A stretch of 64,000 nt of DNA from Nitrospinaceae bacterium (GCA_029261535.1 JAJDBF010000078.1:37148-101147), one strand, 5' to 3'. Shown: positions 1 through 8,943, counted from the first letter of the stretch. Translations and numbers: made by a program. The notes: generated by a model from the sequence alone, not told the origin.

Positions 1-47
1 CCGTTTTATCGGGGTATGATTATTTTGGCAAAACCAGGCCGCGTACG

Positions 48-935
48 GTGGCTGTTGTTCTCGCCTGTAATTTTTTCTTTGCCGTTCTATTTCTATTCGC
101 AATCCCCCAGCAAATATTAGCCGACACCTTTCCGAAGCGCATTATCTCTATGGCACCATCCATCACCGAATCCCTGTTTGCCATAGGCGCAGGTGACCGG
201 GTCGTTGGTCGAACCGATTTTTGCAAATGGCCCAAAGAAGCGTGCCAGAGACCCAATGTCGGCGGCATGCTCAATCCCAGCACGGAAACCTGGCTCACCC
301 TCCAACCTGATTTGATAATTTTCCTGAGGACTAGTAACCGGCTTGAAGCCAAGGCGAGAAGCCTCGGACTAAAAACCCTCACCGTCGAAATGGACCGTAT
401 CGCCACTATTTTTAAAAGCTGGCAATTGATGGGAACAGTTCTTGGACTCGAAACTTCGGTCACAAAACTCGAAACCTCCATCCGTCGTGAAATCGATGAG
501 GTCAAATCAAAAACCAAAGGTCTTCGTAAAATAGAAACCCTCCTGTTGCTCGGCGACAGTTCGGATCCCGGTCGCGATCTGTTTGCTGTCGGACGTTCCA
601 CTTTTCTAGGAGAACTGATAGAACTTGCGGGCGGTAAAAATATTTTGGAAAGCCCAGCGGCCAGTTACCCCCGCATCTCCAAGGAATTTATTCTCGCCCG
701 ATCTCCAGAAGTGATCATTGAAGCCGGCCCGAAATCCAACCTCACTGGCGATGAATATGGACGACGGATGAAAGAGTGGAAACCTTTTGCCTCCATCCGT
801 GCCGTACAAAATAAACGGATTTTTTTCATCGGTGAAGACTATGCGGTGATTCCAGGCCCACGCCTGCATCTGATTCTAAAAAAGTTTGCACACGCCCTGC
901 ATCCGGAAATATTTCCCAACAAGGTTCCGAGATGA
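48..935 (+). CDS. btuF: BtuF-like periplasmic cobalamin-binding protein of an ABC importer
   Basis: Helical-backbone substrate-binding protein (Fe3+/B12 periplasmic-binding fold) that would deliver cobalamin or a corrinoid to BtuCD. The N-terminus is a hydrophobic signal peptide (about residues 4-25) followed by the family's opening strand (RIISMAPSITESLFAIG) and GRTDFC. About 295 residues, normal for the family. I use GTG at 48; the frame stays open to the left edge, so an earlier start outside the window cannot be excluded. It overlaps btuD by 4 bases (ATGA), and the downstream corrinoid genes make cobalamin a better guess than haem or siderophore. A cobalamin riboswitch, if any, would lie upstream of this window. 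Confidence 0.85.
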   Translation: MAVVLACNFFFAVLFLFAIPQQILADTFPKRIISMAPSITESLFAIGAGDRVVGRTDFCKWPKEACQRPNVGGMLNPSTETWLTLQPDLIIFLRTSNRLEAKARSLGLKTLTVEMDRIATIFKSWQLMGTVLGLETSVTKLETSIRREIDEVKSKTKGLRKIETLLLLGDSSDPGRDLFAVGRSTFLGELIELAGGKNILESPAASYPRISKEFILARSPEVIIEAGPKSNLTGDEYGRRMKEWKPFASIRAVQNKRIFFIGEDYAVIPGPRLHLILKKFAHALHPEIFPNKVPR

Positions 936-1771
936 CAAATCCACAACCGGAAACATCAGCCCGTGCTAACAAAGCACCAGAAGAAACCACCCCTTCCCTG
1001 CTAAAATTCAATGAGCTTTCATTCTCTTATGCAGATGATGAGGTGCTACGGCAAATCAACCTGAACCTGCGGGCGGGTGAATGGATGGGTGTGATCGGGC
1101 CCAATGGGTCCGGCAAATCCACCCTGATCAAACTGATGGGAGGCCTGTTAAAATCATCCGACGACTCGATTCTCTTCCGCGCGAAAGATATTCAGAGTTA
1201 TTCAAGAGCAGAACTTGCTCGGGAAATTGCGTGGATTCCCCAGGAAACCAGTACACCTTTTTCTTTTTCGGCCTATGAAATGGTGATGATGGGTCGTCAC
1301 CCTTACCTCAAAGCATTCCGGTTTGAAAGTGGCGAGGATCATGCTATATGTGATCGCGCCATGGAAATCACATCGACCACGGAGTTCAAGACGCGGAAGT
1401 TTTCTGAACTCAGTGGTGGCGAAAAGCAACGTATCCTTATTGCCAGTGCCATCGTGCAGTCGCCTGAAATCATGTTACTGGATGAACCCACAGCTTCTCT
1501 TGATTTAAAATATCAGATACAGGTCCTCGACATACTTAAAAGTCTGAATCGGGAGCGCGGCATCACGATGGTGCTCGCCATGCACGACCTCAACCTCGCG
1601 GCAAAGTATTGCCACCGGTTAGTCCTCTTGAAAGAAGGCCGTATTGTGTGCGATGGGACACCAGCAGATGTCCTGCAAAAAGATATTATTGAAGACGTTT
1701 ACGAAGTGAAAGTGCAAATTCTAAAATCACCAATGGATGGAAGCCTTCTCATCTTTCCGGAGTCAGAGTAA
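932..1771 (+). CDS. btuD: BtuD-like ABC transporter ATPase (cobalamin/corrinoid import)
   Basis: Cytoplasmic ATPase subunit of the importer. It has Walker A GPNGSGKST, the Q-loop around IPQETSTPFSF, the ABC signature LSGGEKQR, Walker B IMLLDEPTASLD and the switch His in AMHDLNLA. At 279 residues it has the FecE/BtuD length, with a polar N-terminal extension of about 25 residues before the first strand. The start overlaps the btuF stop and the TAA stop shares its last base with the ATG of btuC, so the three genes are translationally coupled. Confidence 0.9.
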   Translation: MTNPQPETSARANKAPEETTPSLLKFNELSFSYADDEVLRQINLNLRAGEWMGVIGPNGSGKSTLIKLMGGLLKSSDDSILFRAKDIQSYSRAELAREIAWIPQETSTPFSFSAYEMVMMGRHPYLKAFRFESGEDHAICDRAMEITSTTEFKTRKFSELSGGEKQRILIASAIVQSPEIMLLDEPTASLDLKYQIQVLDILKSLNRERGITMVLAMHDLNLAAKYCHRLVLLKEGRIVCDGTPADVLQKDIIEDVYEVKVQILKSPMDGSLLIFPESE

Positions 1772-2787
1772 TGGCCTCGGCAATCCTGACCGCCAGACGA
1801 TTCACCCTCAGCCTGACCGGGTTTGGCTTTCTGTTCATTGCCACCGTGCTTTTGGCCCCTTTGATTGGGCCGACAAAAATTGATTTGTACAACGCCTTGT
1901 TCGGTTCCTCCAATTACTCTGAAAATGTCGATGCCAATATTTTGTTCGTAGCCCGCTTGCCCAGAATTTTAATGGCCGCACTAACGGGTGCCGCTCTCTC
2001 CCTTGCCGGGGCAGTGTTTCAGGCGTTACTCCGAAATGATCTTGCCGCTCCGTTCACGCTCGGTGTCTCCAGTGGAGCCTCCCTTGGTGCGGTGCTTGCC
2101 ATCAGTCTTGGCTGGCATTTTTCAATTTTCGGACTACCTGCTTTTTCAATTGCCGCTTTTATGGGAGCACTCGGAGCAATCTTCCTCGTTTTTAATCTGG
2201 TCAAAACACCGCACGGTCAGTTTTCGACCTCCCTGCTTTTACTTGCCGGGGTCACCGCCAATTTCTTTTTCGCATCACTCGTGATGTTCATCCATTACAT
2301 GTCTGATTTCACCCGCTCCTTTCAAATTGTGCGCTGGTTGATGGGGAGCCTGGATGTCACCAATATGGAAAATATGGTTTCTGTTTTTCCCCTGGTCGCT
2401 TTGGGAACGACCGTCCTCATCTGGAAGGCTCGCGATTTAAACCTGACCAGTACCGGCGTGGAGTCGGCTATGAGCCGCGGGGTGGATGTCGAGCGCACCC
2501 AGAAAATCGGTTTCATAATGGCATCGCTGATCACCGGAGCCGTGGTTTCCATCAGCGGCCCTATCGGATTTGTCGGGTTAATTGTTCCCCATATTGTTCG
2601 GTTGATTGTCGGGCCGGACCTGCGCATCCTGTTACCTGCATCCATTTTTTTTGGCGCAAGTTTTCTTATCCTGTGCGACACCTTCGCCCGCACCCTCATG
2701 GCCCCTGTGGAAATTCCGGTCGGGGTCATCACCGCCATGCTCGGCGGACCATTTTTTATATGGCTCCTCAAAAGAAAACCCGCTTGA
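1771..2787 (+). CDS. btuC: BtuC-like ABC transporter permease (FecCD family)
   Basis: Integral membrane subunit of 338 residues with about ten hydrophobic segments. It carries FecCD-family landmarks: RLPRILMAALTGAALSLAG near residue 65, the SSGASLGA loop, and the ATPase-coupling region AVVSISGPIGFVGLIVPHIVR near residue 255. It starts one base inside the btuD stop codon. It is followed after a short gap by cobyric acid synthase, which ties the importer to corrinoid salvage and assembly. Confidence 0.9.
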   Translation: MASAILTARRFTLSLTGFGFLFIATVLLAPLIGPTKIDLYNALFGSSNYSENVDANILFVARLPRILMAALTGAALSLAGAVFQALLRNDLAAPFTLGVSSGASLGAVLAISLGWHFSIFGLPAFSIAAFMGALGAIFLVFNLVKTPHGQFSTSLLLLAGVTANFFFASLVMFIHYMSDFTRSFQIVRWLMGSLDVTNMENMVSVFPLVALGTTVLIWKARDLNLTSTGVESAMSRGVDVERTQKIGFIMASLITGAVVSISGPIGFVGLIVPHIVRLIVGPDLRILLPASIFFGASFLILCDTFARTLMAPVEIPVGVITAMLGGPFFIWLLKRKPA

Positions 2788-2798
2788 GGATCGCGTCC

Positions 2799-4319
2799 AT
2801 GACATCTAAAGTACCGGCATTTAAATCGTTGATGATTCAGGGCACCGGGTCTGGCGTTGGTAAAAGTATTCTCACCGCCGCCTTTTGCAGATGGTTTAAA
2901 AAACGCGGAGTCCGTGTCGCGCCCTTTAAAGCGCAGAACATGTCTCTCAATTCTTTCATTACCAGGGACGGCCTTGAAATGGGACGAGCGCAGGCTTATC
3001 AGGCTCAAGCCTGCCAAATCGCCCCGCACGTATGTATGAACCCGGTCCTGCTCAAACCTTCAGGTGACAACCTGTCGCAAGTGGTGCTGATGGGAAAACT
3101 CAAATGCAACAACAACGCTCGCCAATATTACAATAATCGCGAGGAGCATTTCGCGGTCGTGCAATCTGCTTTCAAATACTTAAGAGAAAATTATGAAATG
3201 GCGGTGATCGAAGGCGCTGGGAGTCCTGCTGAAATCAACCTCCGGGAAAATGATATCGTCAACATGGCGACTGCGCACATGGCCAACGCCCCGGTTTTGA
3301 TCGTTGGCGATATCGACCGGGGAGGTGTCTTCGCCTGGATGAAGGGAACTTACGATTTATTAACGGAGGAAGAGCAAGGCCGGGTTTCTGGCTTCATCAT
3401 TAATAAATTTCGCGGTGACATCAACCTGTTGCAACCAGGAGTCCGTATGTTTGAGGATATGGTGAAAAAACCGGTGCTTGGCGTGATCCCGTTTCAACGG
3501 GATTTGTTTGTCGATGAAGAGGACGCGCTACCCTCCACGCAAACCAAGAATCACGATCCCTCAAAACTAAATATCGTTATCATTCGCCTGCCGCGAATTT
3601 CAAATTTCACCGACTTCACACCGTTGGTTGAAGATCCCAATGTTTCTGTACGCTATGTGTGGCAGGCCTCACAGTTAGGCCATCCAGACCTGCTCATCAT
3701 TCCTGGTAGCAAAAATACGCTGGCCGATTGCCAGTTCCTGAAAGAGGAAGGCCTGCAAGAAACCATCCTCAAATGCCATAAACAAGGAAGCATTGTCCTC
3801 GGTGTATGCGCGGGGTTTCAGATACTGGGGAGCACCCTGCACGATCCAGAGAATATTGAAAGCCATCATAGGCAAATTTCCGGCATCGGGCTTTTCCAAA
3901 TGGAAACCACCCTTCAACCCGAAAAAATCACACAACAGGTCTGCACGAAAACCGTCAACAGTCCTCTGTTTAAACAATCTCTGGACCTCACCGGCTATGA
4001 AATTCACATGGGGATCTCCGAGTTTCAAAAAACCTACCACCACCTATTTGCCAGCGAAACCAACGACCCCGTAGGCTCACTTGGGATTTGTAATGACGAC
4101 GGCTCGGTGATCGGCACATACCTGCACGGGCTTTTTGACAGTGACTCCTTTCGCGAAGCCTTTTTAAATCGATTGCGAAATTTGCGCGGACTCCCGCAAC
4201 CTGAGCAGGCATTTCATTTTTCTAAATTACGGGAAGATCAATTCGACAAGCTATCCGATCTGATTGAAAACCATATCGACCATCAGCAAGTGCTGGATAT
4301 TTTGGAACGGTCATCATAA
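2799..4319 (+). CDS. cobQ: Cobyric acid synthase (CobQ)
   Basis: Glutamine-dependent amidotransferase that amidates four side-chain carboxylates of adenosylcobyrinic acid a,c-diamide. The N-terminal half is a P-loop synthetase domain (GTGSGVGKS near residue 20, then APFKAQNMSLNSF). The C-terminal half is a class I-like amidotransferase with the nucleophile in GVCAGFQILG and the His in GTYLHGLFD. ATG at 2799 gives 506 residues, the usual CobQ length, and is preceded by GAGGA about 8 bases upstream. The same frame is open further upstream inside btuC, but that part is not family sequence. Confidence 0.93.
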   Translation: MTSKVPAFKSLMIQGTGSGVGKSILTAAFCRWFKKRGVRVAPFKAQNMSLNSFITRDGLEMGRAQAYQAQACQIAPHVCMNPVLLKPSGDNLSQVVLMGKLKCNNNARQYYNNREEHFAVVQSAFKYLRENYEMAVIEGAGSPAEINLRENDIVNMATAHMANAPVLIVGDIDRGGVFAWMKGTYDLLTEEEQGRVSGFIINKFRGDINLLQPGVRMFEDMVKKPVLGVIPFQRDLFVDEEDALPSTQTKNHDPSKLNIVIIRLPRISNFTDFTPLVEDPNVSVRYVWQASQLGHPDLLIIPGSKNTLADCQFLKEEGLQETILKCHKQGSIVLGVCAGFQILGSTLHDPENIESHHRQISGIGLFQMETTLQPEKITQQVCTKTVNSPLFKQSLDLTGYEIHMGISEFQKTYHHLFASETNDPVGSLGICNDDGSVIGTYLHGLFDSDSFREAFLNRLRNLRGLPQPEQAFHFSKLREDQFDKLSDLIENHIDHQQVLDILERSS

Positions 4320-4366
4320 CCTCGCTCTGTACAGCCATATTTACTGGGGATCTTCCGCAAAAGCTT

Positions 4367-5155
4367 TTGAGGAACTTCTCAAAATGTTACGTGATTGACA
4401 CTATTCAACAGGTAAAAACTTTGGGATTCTTTTCGGCATTGAGTTTTTTGACTATCCTGTCCGTTGGGCGGAAACGACTTGAGCACAGTTCCCATTCTGC
4501 TTTATTTTTTCCGTTGATTGGATTGCTGATCGGTGCTTTGTGTTACGCAGTCGACCAGTTTGCCTCTCACTACCTGTTCCCTGAGGTTCGCGCCCTGCTG
4601 GTCGTTTTTTTTCTTACCCTGATTTCAGGTGGACTGCACCTCGATGGTCTCGCGGATTCCGCTGACGGTCTGCTGTCTCATCGCAATCGTGATGAGATGC
4701 TAAGCATCATGCGGGACCCACGAATCGGCACCATGGGAATGCTGGCTCTGATTTTTTGCCTGACATTCAAATGGATGGCGTTGATTGCATTGTCCTCTAC
4801 CGGCTCAGGGGTTTGGATTGTTGCCGCTCCGGCCATTGCCCGGACCGCTCTGGTAGCGGGACTCGTCACCTATCCGCACGCACGCCCACAAGGTGGCACT
4901 CATTCTACGTTTTATCAGCAAGGAAAATGGTCCCTTCTGGCACTGGCCTGGATTCCATTTGTCATCTCCTTTACTCAGCACTGGCTCGCGGGACTTTCAG
5001 CGATTATATTATTCTTCAGTCTGTTTATAATGTTTAACCGCTATGTCATCATCAAACTCGGGGGAATTACTGGCGACACTCTCGGAGCACTTTGCGAAAT
5101 CATGGAAACCGCCATGCTGTTGCTCGGCGCGTTGGTCCTGGCTAAAGGAATTTAA
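4367..5155 (+). CDS. cobS: Adenosylcobinamide-GDP ribazoletransferase (cobalamin synthase, CobS)
   Basis: Membrane enzyme joining adenosylcobinamide-GDP to alpha-ribazole(-phosphate), the last assembly step. It has the family FFPLIGLLIG segment, the conserved HLDGLADSADGLLSHR stretch (about residues 87-102) and MRDPRIGTMG, plus several membrane helices. The start is uncertain: TTG at 4367 and GTG at 4391 are the in-frame candidates. GTG (254 residues) fits the E. coli protein length better, while GAGGA at 4369-4373 lies rather far from it. It lies between cobQ and cobU/bluB. Confidence 0.9.
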   Translation: MRNFSKCYVIDTIQQVKTLGFFSALSFLTILSVGRKRLEHSSHSALFFPLIGLLIGALCYAVDQFASHYLFPEVRALLVVFFLTLISGGLHLDGLADSADGLLSHRNRDEMLSIMRDPRIGTMGMLALIFCLTFKWMALIALSSTGSGVWIVAAPAIARTALVAGLVTYPHARPQGGTHSTFYQQGKWSLLALAWIPFVISFTQHWLAGLSAIILFFSLFIMFNRYVIIKLGGITGDTLGALCEIMETAMLLLGALVLAKGI

Positions 5156-5159
5156 GCGT

Positions 5160-6422
5160 ATGCCATCTACAAACCACACATTACTCATCACGGGCGGTTG
5201 CCGAAGTGGAAAAAGCCAATACGCGTTGACCCGCTTCCAGAATTTTAGCGGGAAAAAATTCCTGCTTGCCACCGCCGAAGCTCTTGATGAAGAAATGACA
5301 GGGCGCATTAAGCGGCACCGTCAGGAACGTGGCGATGATTGGACCACCCTGGAGGAGCCACTCAAACTTGACTCAATATTCCAAAAGGAACCTTCACCCG
5401 GCAGTCTCATTGTTTTGGACTGCCTTACCCTTTGGGTCAGCAACATGATGATTGGGAAATATTCTGATGAAGAAATTTTTTCCAGAACCGATCAATTGAT
5501 TCGATCCATCAAACAATATCCTGGAACAGTCGCGGTAGTCACCAATGAAGTGGGTTCCGGCATTGTTCCGGACAATGCCATGAGTCGGCAGTTCCGCGAT
5601 CTTGCAGGGCACATCAATCAACGTTTCGCTGAGGCCTTCGATGAAGTGGTTCTGCTGGTCTCCGGTTTACCGTTGACCGTCAAGCAGGGCATGCCCCCCT
5701 CTGAAAAACTTCAATCTATGGAAACCCCGCATGCCTTCCCTGAAACTGAAAAACAAGGCGTCTACAATGCAATCTACCAGCGACGCGACATGCGGCATTT
5801 TTTACCCGACCCCATTCATCCTAAAATTTTGGGGCGGATACTCGATGCGGCGCACCATGCCGGGTCGGTCGGTTTCATGCAACCCTGGAATTTTATTGTC
5901 ATTGACGATCCCGCGATCAAACAAAAGGTATACGAAAACTTCAAACAGGCCAGTACACAAGGTGCCGAACAATTCGAGGGCGAGCAAAAGGAACTTTATC
6001 TCTCCATGAAACTGCAGGGCATTCTCGACGCACCCATCAATATCTGTGTGACCTGCGATTCCACCCGCATGGGCCCCAACGTGCTTGGGCGAAATACCAT
6101 GCCAGAAACTGATTTGTTCAGCACCTCCTGCGCCGTGCAAAATTTGTGGCTGTCAGCGCGGGCAGAGGGCCTCGCTGTCGGCTGGGTTTCCATTCTGGAA
6201 AAAGAGCAATTGAAAACTGACCTGAACATCCCGCAACATCTGCAACCGGTCGCCTACCTTTGCATAGGCCATTGCGACGGGTTTTATCGTGAACCCATGT
6301 TGCAGAGTAAGGGCTGGGCCAAACGCCTGTCTCTTGAAGAACTGGTTTTTTACAATCGTTGGGAGGGCACAGCGGGCGAGTTTAAAATCGTTTTACCACG
6401 CCCCCCGGAAGAACCGCATTGA
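5160..6422 (+). CDS. cobU: Fusion: CobU adenosylcobinamide kinase/guanylyltransferase + BluB dimethylbenzimidazole synthase
   Basis: A two-enzyme polypeptide of 420 residues. Residues 1-180 are CobU: P-loop GGCRSGKSQYA, the guanylylation segment IKRHRQERGDDW with its His, LDCLTLWVSN, and VTNEVGSGIVPD. Residues about 195-415 are BluB, the flavin-destroying synthase of the lower ligand 5,6-dimethylbenzimidazole: YQRRDMRHF, AHHAGSVGFMQPWNF, and CAVQNLWLSARAEGLAVGW. The linker (about 180-195) is short, with no stop or frameshift. ATG at 5160 begins just after the cobS stop. The fusion implies that this organism makes its own DMB and activates corrinoids in the same protein. Confidence 0.92.
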   Translation: MPSTNHTLLITGGCRSGKSQYALTRFQNFSGKKFLLATAEALDEEMTGRIKRHRQERGDDWTTLEEPLKLDSIFQKEPSPGSLIVLDCLTLWVSNMMIGKYSDEEIFSRTDQLIRSIKQYPGTVAVVTNEVGSGIVPDNAMSRQFRDLAGHINQRFAEAFDEVVLLVSGLPLTVKQGMPPSEKLQSMETPHAFPETEKQGVYNAIYQRRDMRHFLPDPIHPKILGRILDAAHHAGSVGFMQPWNFIVIDDPAIKQKVYENFKQASTQGAEQFEGEQKELYLSMKLQGILDAPINICVTCDSTRMGPNVLGRNTMPETDLFSTSCAVQNLWLSARAEGLAVGWVSILEKEQLKTDLNIPQHLQPVAYLCIGHCDGFYREPMLQSKGWAKRLSLEELVFYNRWEGTAGEFKIVLPRPPEEPH

Positions 6423-6475
6423 CCGAACTGTTGCCGCAAGGACCGTCAAGTCCTCCCTATTTTTCAGGAAGATTA

Positions 6476-6506
6476 TTGTTTATATAAGCTTTATGTCGTT
6501 TATAAT
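6476..6506 (+). promoter_or_regulatory. Possible sigma70 promoter before the Asp-rich repeat gene
   Basis: TTGTTT at 6476-6481 and a consensus TATAAT at 6501-6506 are separated by 19 bases, longer than the ideal 17. It would give a very short leader before ATG 6527. This would make the repeat protein-cytochrome-cobT group partly independent of the upstream cob genes. Confidence 0.35.
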
Positions 6507-6526
6507 ATTGATTACCTATTAATTTC

Positions 6527-7267
6527 ATGGCATCGTCTATGCCCTGTTCCGCCAAAACTTTCGGACTCACCGTCATTCTTGCCGCAGGACTGTCTTTTTC
6601 TCCTGCTCATGCGGAGATGTTTCCGATTGATCTTGATGAGGACGGACTGACCGATCAGTGGCAGTACAAGTCCGCCAACGGACTACCCACCAAAATTGAA
6701 TACGACAAAAATTCGGACGCGCAGATTGATCAAACCGATTATTATGATCCGCGCGGTGTCCTCATCCGGGCAGAACTCGATCGGGATTTTAATGGCACTA
6801 TCGATCAGGTTCAGTATTATTCAGCCGAAGGTGGGCTCATCCGGATTCGCAAGGACCCTATATTCACCGGGACCTTGTCGCTCACAGAATTTTATGACCG
6901 GCTCGGTCGACTGAAGCAAATTGAAACGGATGAAGATGGAGACGGTAACCCTGAGCGCAGAAAAATTTTTAATCAGGAAGAACGGTTGTCAAAAATTGAG
7001 CGCGACCGGGATGACGATGGGACATTCGACACCTGGGAGTTTCTGGGCGAGTTGGGGAAATTAACTCACGCCGCATTTGATACAACAGGCGATGGCAACC
7101 CGGACCAGTGGCATTTCTATAAAAGAGGAAAACGGGTTCGAGTGGAATACGACCTGAACCACGACAAAACTGCCGATCGATGGGACCATTATAATTCGAA
7201 AGGTCGCCTGACCCGCGTAGAGGTGGACCATGACCACGATGGGAAAATCGATTCTGTTAAACGTTAA
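6527..7267 (+). CDS. Secreted Asp-rich repeat protein, putative Ca2+-binding (EF-hand-like/thrombospondin type 3-like loops)
   Basis: Unassigned exported protein of 246 residues. A signal peptide (residues 1-29, ending SPAHA) is followed by about eight imperfect repeats of 20-27 residues. Each has an Asp-rich loop (DLDEDGLTDQW, DRDFNGTID, DEDGDGNPE, DRDDDGTFDTW, DHDHDGKID) and an aromatic/basic strand such as YY.P.G.L.R.E. The D-x-D-x-D-G-x-x-D pattern is the calcium loop seen in dockerin/EF-hand-like secreted repeats. An alternative ATG lies 12 bases downstream. It sits 11 bases before a cytochrome lipoprotein gene. Function unknown; calcium binding is inferred from the loops. Confidence 0.75.
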   Translation: MASSMPCSAKTFGLTVILAAGLSFSPAHAEMFPIDLDEDGLTDQWQYKSANGLPTKIEYDKNSDAQIDQTDYYDPRGVLIRAELDRDFNGTIDQVQYYSAEGGLIRIRKDPIFTGTLSLTEFYDRLGRLKQIETDEDGDGNPERRKIFNQEERLSKIERDRDDDGTFDTWEFLGELGKLTHAAFDTTGDGNPDQWHFYKRGKRVRVEYDLNHDKTADRWDHYNSKGRLTRVEVDHDHDGKIDSVKR

Positions 7268-7278
7268 AGGAGATAACA

Positions 7279-7680
7279 GTGTTCAAATGTATTAGCTGGC
7301 TGGCCGTACTAGGGCTGGGATTCCTCGCCGCCTGTTCCCCGGCCCCGACCAAAACGGTTCCTGAAGAATTTCAAGTGGGGCAAAATCATTTTCATAAAGT
7401 GTGCGCAAATTGCCACGGACCCGATGCCATGGGGGGAAAGACCAAGGGCCCCAAGTTGATCGATGCTGAATTTTTACCGCCAGATTTCACCGATGATGAT
7501 ATTCGTGACACCATTGTCAATGGTTCCAGTTCCGGCAAAATGCCTTCTCAGAAATCAAAATTTTCATACGCTGAAATAACTGAGATTATCAAATACCTCA
7601 GGTACTCGCAAAAGACTGCCGGAATAGTCGCCGAAGAAGATGAAGAAGACAGCGAAGGTGAAGAAGAGGACGAGTCCTGA
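7279..7680 (+). CDS. Class I c-type cytochrome lipoprotein
   Basis: Small electron-transfer protein of 133 residues. It has a lipoprotein signal peptide with lipobox LAAC (Cys about 21), one haem attachment motif C42-A-N-C45-H46, and a likely distal Met ligand M88 (GKMPSQ). The tail is highly acidic (EEDEEDSEGEEEDES). The GTG start at 7279 is selected by AAAGGAGA at 7266-7273. It follows the Asp-rich repeat gene and precedes cobT. It probably sits in the periplasm anchored to a membrane; its partner is not evident here. Confidence 0.88.
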   Translation: MFKCISWLAVLGLGFLAACSPAPTKTVPEEFQVGQNHFHKVCANCHGPDAMGGKTKGPKLIDAEFLPPDFTDDDIRDTIVNGSSSGKMPSQKSKFSYAEITEIIKYLRYSQKTAGIVAEEDEEDSEGEEEDES

Positions 7681-7714
7681 TCCCCTCCACAAGCAACCCC
7701 ATCCCCACCAATTG

Positions 7715-8770
7715 ATGCAGGATTTTCTACAGCCGATCCAACCTGTTGCCAGGGAAAATATTAAAAAAGCCCGGGCCCATCTGGACAACCTGACTAAACC
7801 ACGCGGCAGTCTCGGTCAACTGGAAGACTGGATCGCGCAATATGCGGCCATCAAGGGTCCGGGCAACTGCACGCTCGAATCCAAAGCTGTGTTTCTGTTC
7901 GCCGCCGATCATGGCGTTGCCGAGGAAAAGGTCAGTGCCTACCCGCAGGAAGTCACCGCCCAGATGGTGCTCAACTTTATATCCGGAGGAGCCGCCATCA
8001 ACAGTTTGGCAGGCTATGCAGGTGCGGAACTGACTGTGGTCGATATGGGAGTCAAATCCATCCTGCCGCATCATCCCTCATTGTTATCCAAAAAGATTGC
8101 CGACGGTACGCGCAACATGGCTCGTGAACCTGCCATGGATCGGCAGGAGGCAGAGACAGCACTTTCTATTGGATATCAACTGGCACGCGAAAAAGCGCAG
8201 GCGGGAGTTGATCTTCTTGCCGCAGGAGACATGGGCATCGGCAATACCACGTCTGCCACAGCCATCCTTTCGGTCATGAGTGGACAACCTGTGCATGAAC
8301 TTGCAGGCCGTGGCACAGGCATTGATGATGCCACCCGCCAGAATAAAATCAGGGTCATTGAACAAGCGATCAATATGCACCGACCGGATGCAACCGACCC
8401 GGTAGACGTTCTTGGCAAAGTGGGCGGGTTTGAAATCGGGGCCATGTCAGGATTTTTTATTGGCGCAGGTGCCAGTTCCACTCCGGTTCTGATCGATGGC
8501 GTGATTTCCTCTTCAGCGGCTATGCTTGCCCTGACCCTGCAACCGAACCTGAAGGACTACCTGTTTCCGGGGCATCGCTCAGCAGAGCCTGCCAGTCGGG
8601 TGCTTCTCGATCAACTCGATTTGTCACCCTTGCTTGATCTTGAAATGCGGCTGGGGGAAGGAACCGGTGCTGTGATGGCCATGTGTCTGCTTGAGGGAGG
8701 TGTCCGCCTGTACAATGAAATGGCGACCTTCAGCTCTGCGGGTGTCTCGGAAAAAAACTCCGCTCAATAA
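7715..8770 (+). CDS. cobT: Nicotinate-nucleotide-dimethylbenzimidazole phosphoribosyltransferase (CobT)
   Basis: Cytoplasmic enzyme activating DMB to alpha-ribazole phosphate for the cobalamin lower ligand. It contains LTKPRGSLGQLE, the FAADHGVAEEKVSAYP motif, GGAAIN, GDMGIGNTTSA, VGGFEIGAMSGF and a C-terminal LEMRLGEGTGA with the catalytic Glu. ATG at 7715 gives 351 residues, the family length. The frame also extends upstream into the cytochrome gene, which I treat as read-through. Together with CobU/BluB and CobS it completes the lower-ligand branch; no CobD/CbiB-type gene is in the window. Confidence 0.93.
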   Translation: MQDFLQPIQPVARENIKKARAHLDNLTKPRGSLGQLEDWIAQYAAIKGPGNCTLESKAVFLFAADHGVAEEKVSAYPQEVTAQMVLNFISGGAAINSLAGYAGAELTVVDMGVKSILPHHPSLLSKKIADGTRNMAREPAMDRQEAETALSIGYQLAREKAQAGVDLLAAGDMGIGNTTSATAILSVMSGQPVHELAGRGTGIDDATRQNKIRVIEQAINMHRPDATDPVDVLGKVGGFEIGAMSGFFIGAGASSTPVLIDGVISSSAAMLALTLQPNLKDYLFPGHRSAEPASRVLLDQLDLSPLLDLEMRLGEGTGAVMAMCLLEGGVRLYNEMATFSSAGVSEKNSAQ

Positions 8771-8773
8771 AAA

Positions 8774-8795
8774 AGGGAGTGCCGATTGGCACTCC
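8774..8795 (-). terminator. Rho-independent terminator for the minus-strand barrel gene
   Basis: Perfect 9-bp stem GGGAGTGCC/GGCACTCCC with a 4-base loop, flanked on the left by six A (a T-run on the minus strand). It fits the end of the minus-strand transcript from 9732. It may also stop cobT transcription, but lacks a T-run in that direction. Confidence 0.75.
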
Positions 8796-8842
8796 CCGTT
8801 CTCCTGTAGTCCTGAAAGAATATCCCTAAACGAACCTTCAAA

Positions 8843-8939
8843 GAGAACCTCTAGTAATGCAATATTTTCTGTTCCAGCAACTCGCAAACCCTTAAGTCAA
8901 GGTTTGCTCGCGGCAAGAAACAATTGTTAGAGGTGCCCT
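8843..8939 (+). repeat. Copy A of a dispersed ~100-bp element with terminal inverted repeats and a central hairpin
   Basis: Left end AGAGAACCTCTAGTAAT and right end ATTGTTAGAGGTGCCCT are imperfect inverted repeats (about 13 of 17). The core TTTTCTGTTCCAGCAACTCGC is shared with the copies at 15571 and 47941, and is more diverged at 52550. A central stem GCAAACC (8884-8890)/GGTTTGC (8901-8907) encloses a 10-base loop. It lies between the convergent ends of cobT and the barrel gene, and no protein is encoded. Confidence 0.7.
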
Positions 8940-8943
8940 ACAT

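Noticed and set aside
16..120. Short plus-strand frame from ATG 16 overlapping the BtuF signal peptide region
   Set aside because: 35 codons, no ribosome site; the BtuF frame carries the signal peptide and family sequence.
2673..2798. N-terminal extension of CobQ into btuC
   Set aside because: His/Pro/Arg-rich, not family sequence; ATG 2799 has a ribosome site and gives normal length.
2322..3029. 235-residue minus-strand frame across the btuC/cobQ junction
   Set aside because: Overlaps two genes with strong motifs on the other strand; no motif of its own.
5009..5308. 99-residue minus-strand frame over the cobS/cobU junction
   Set aside because: Antisense to two conserved enzymes; no motif.
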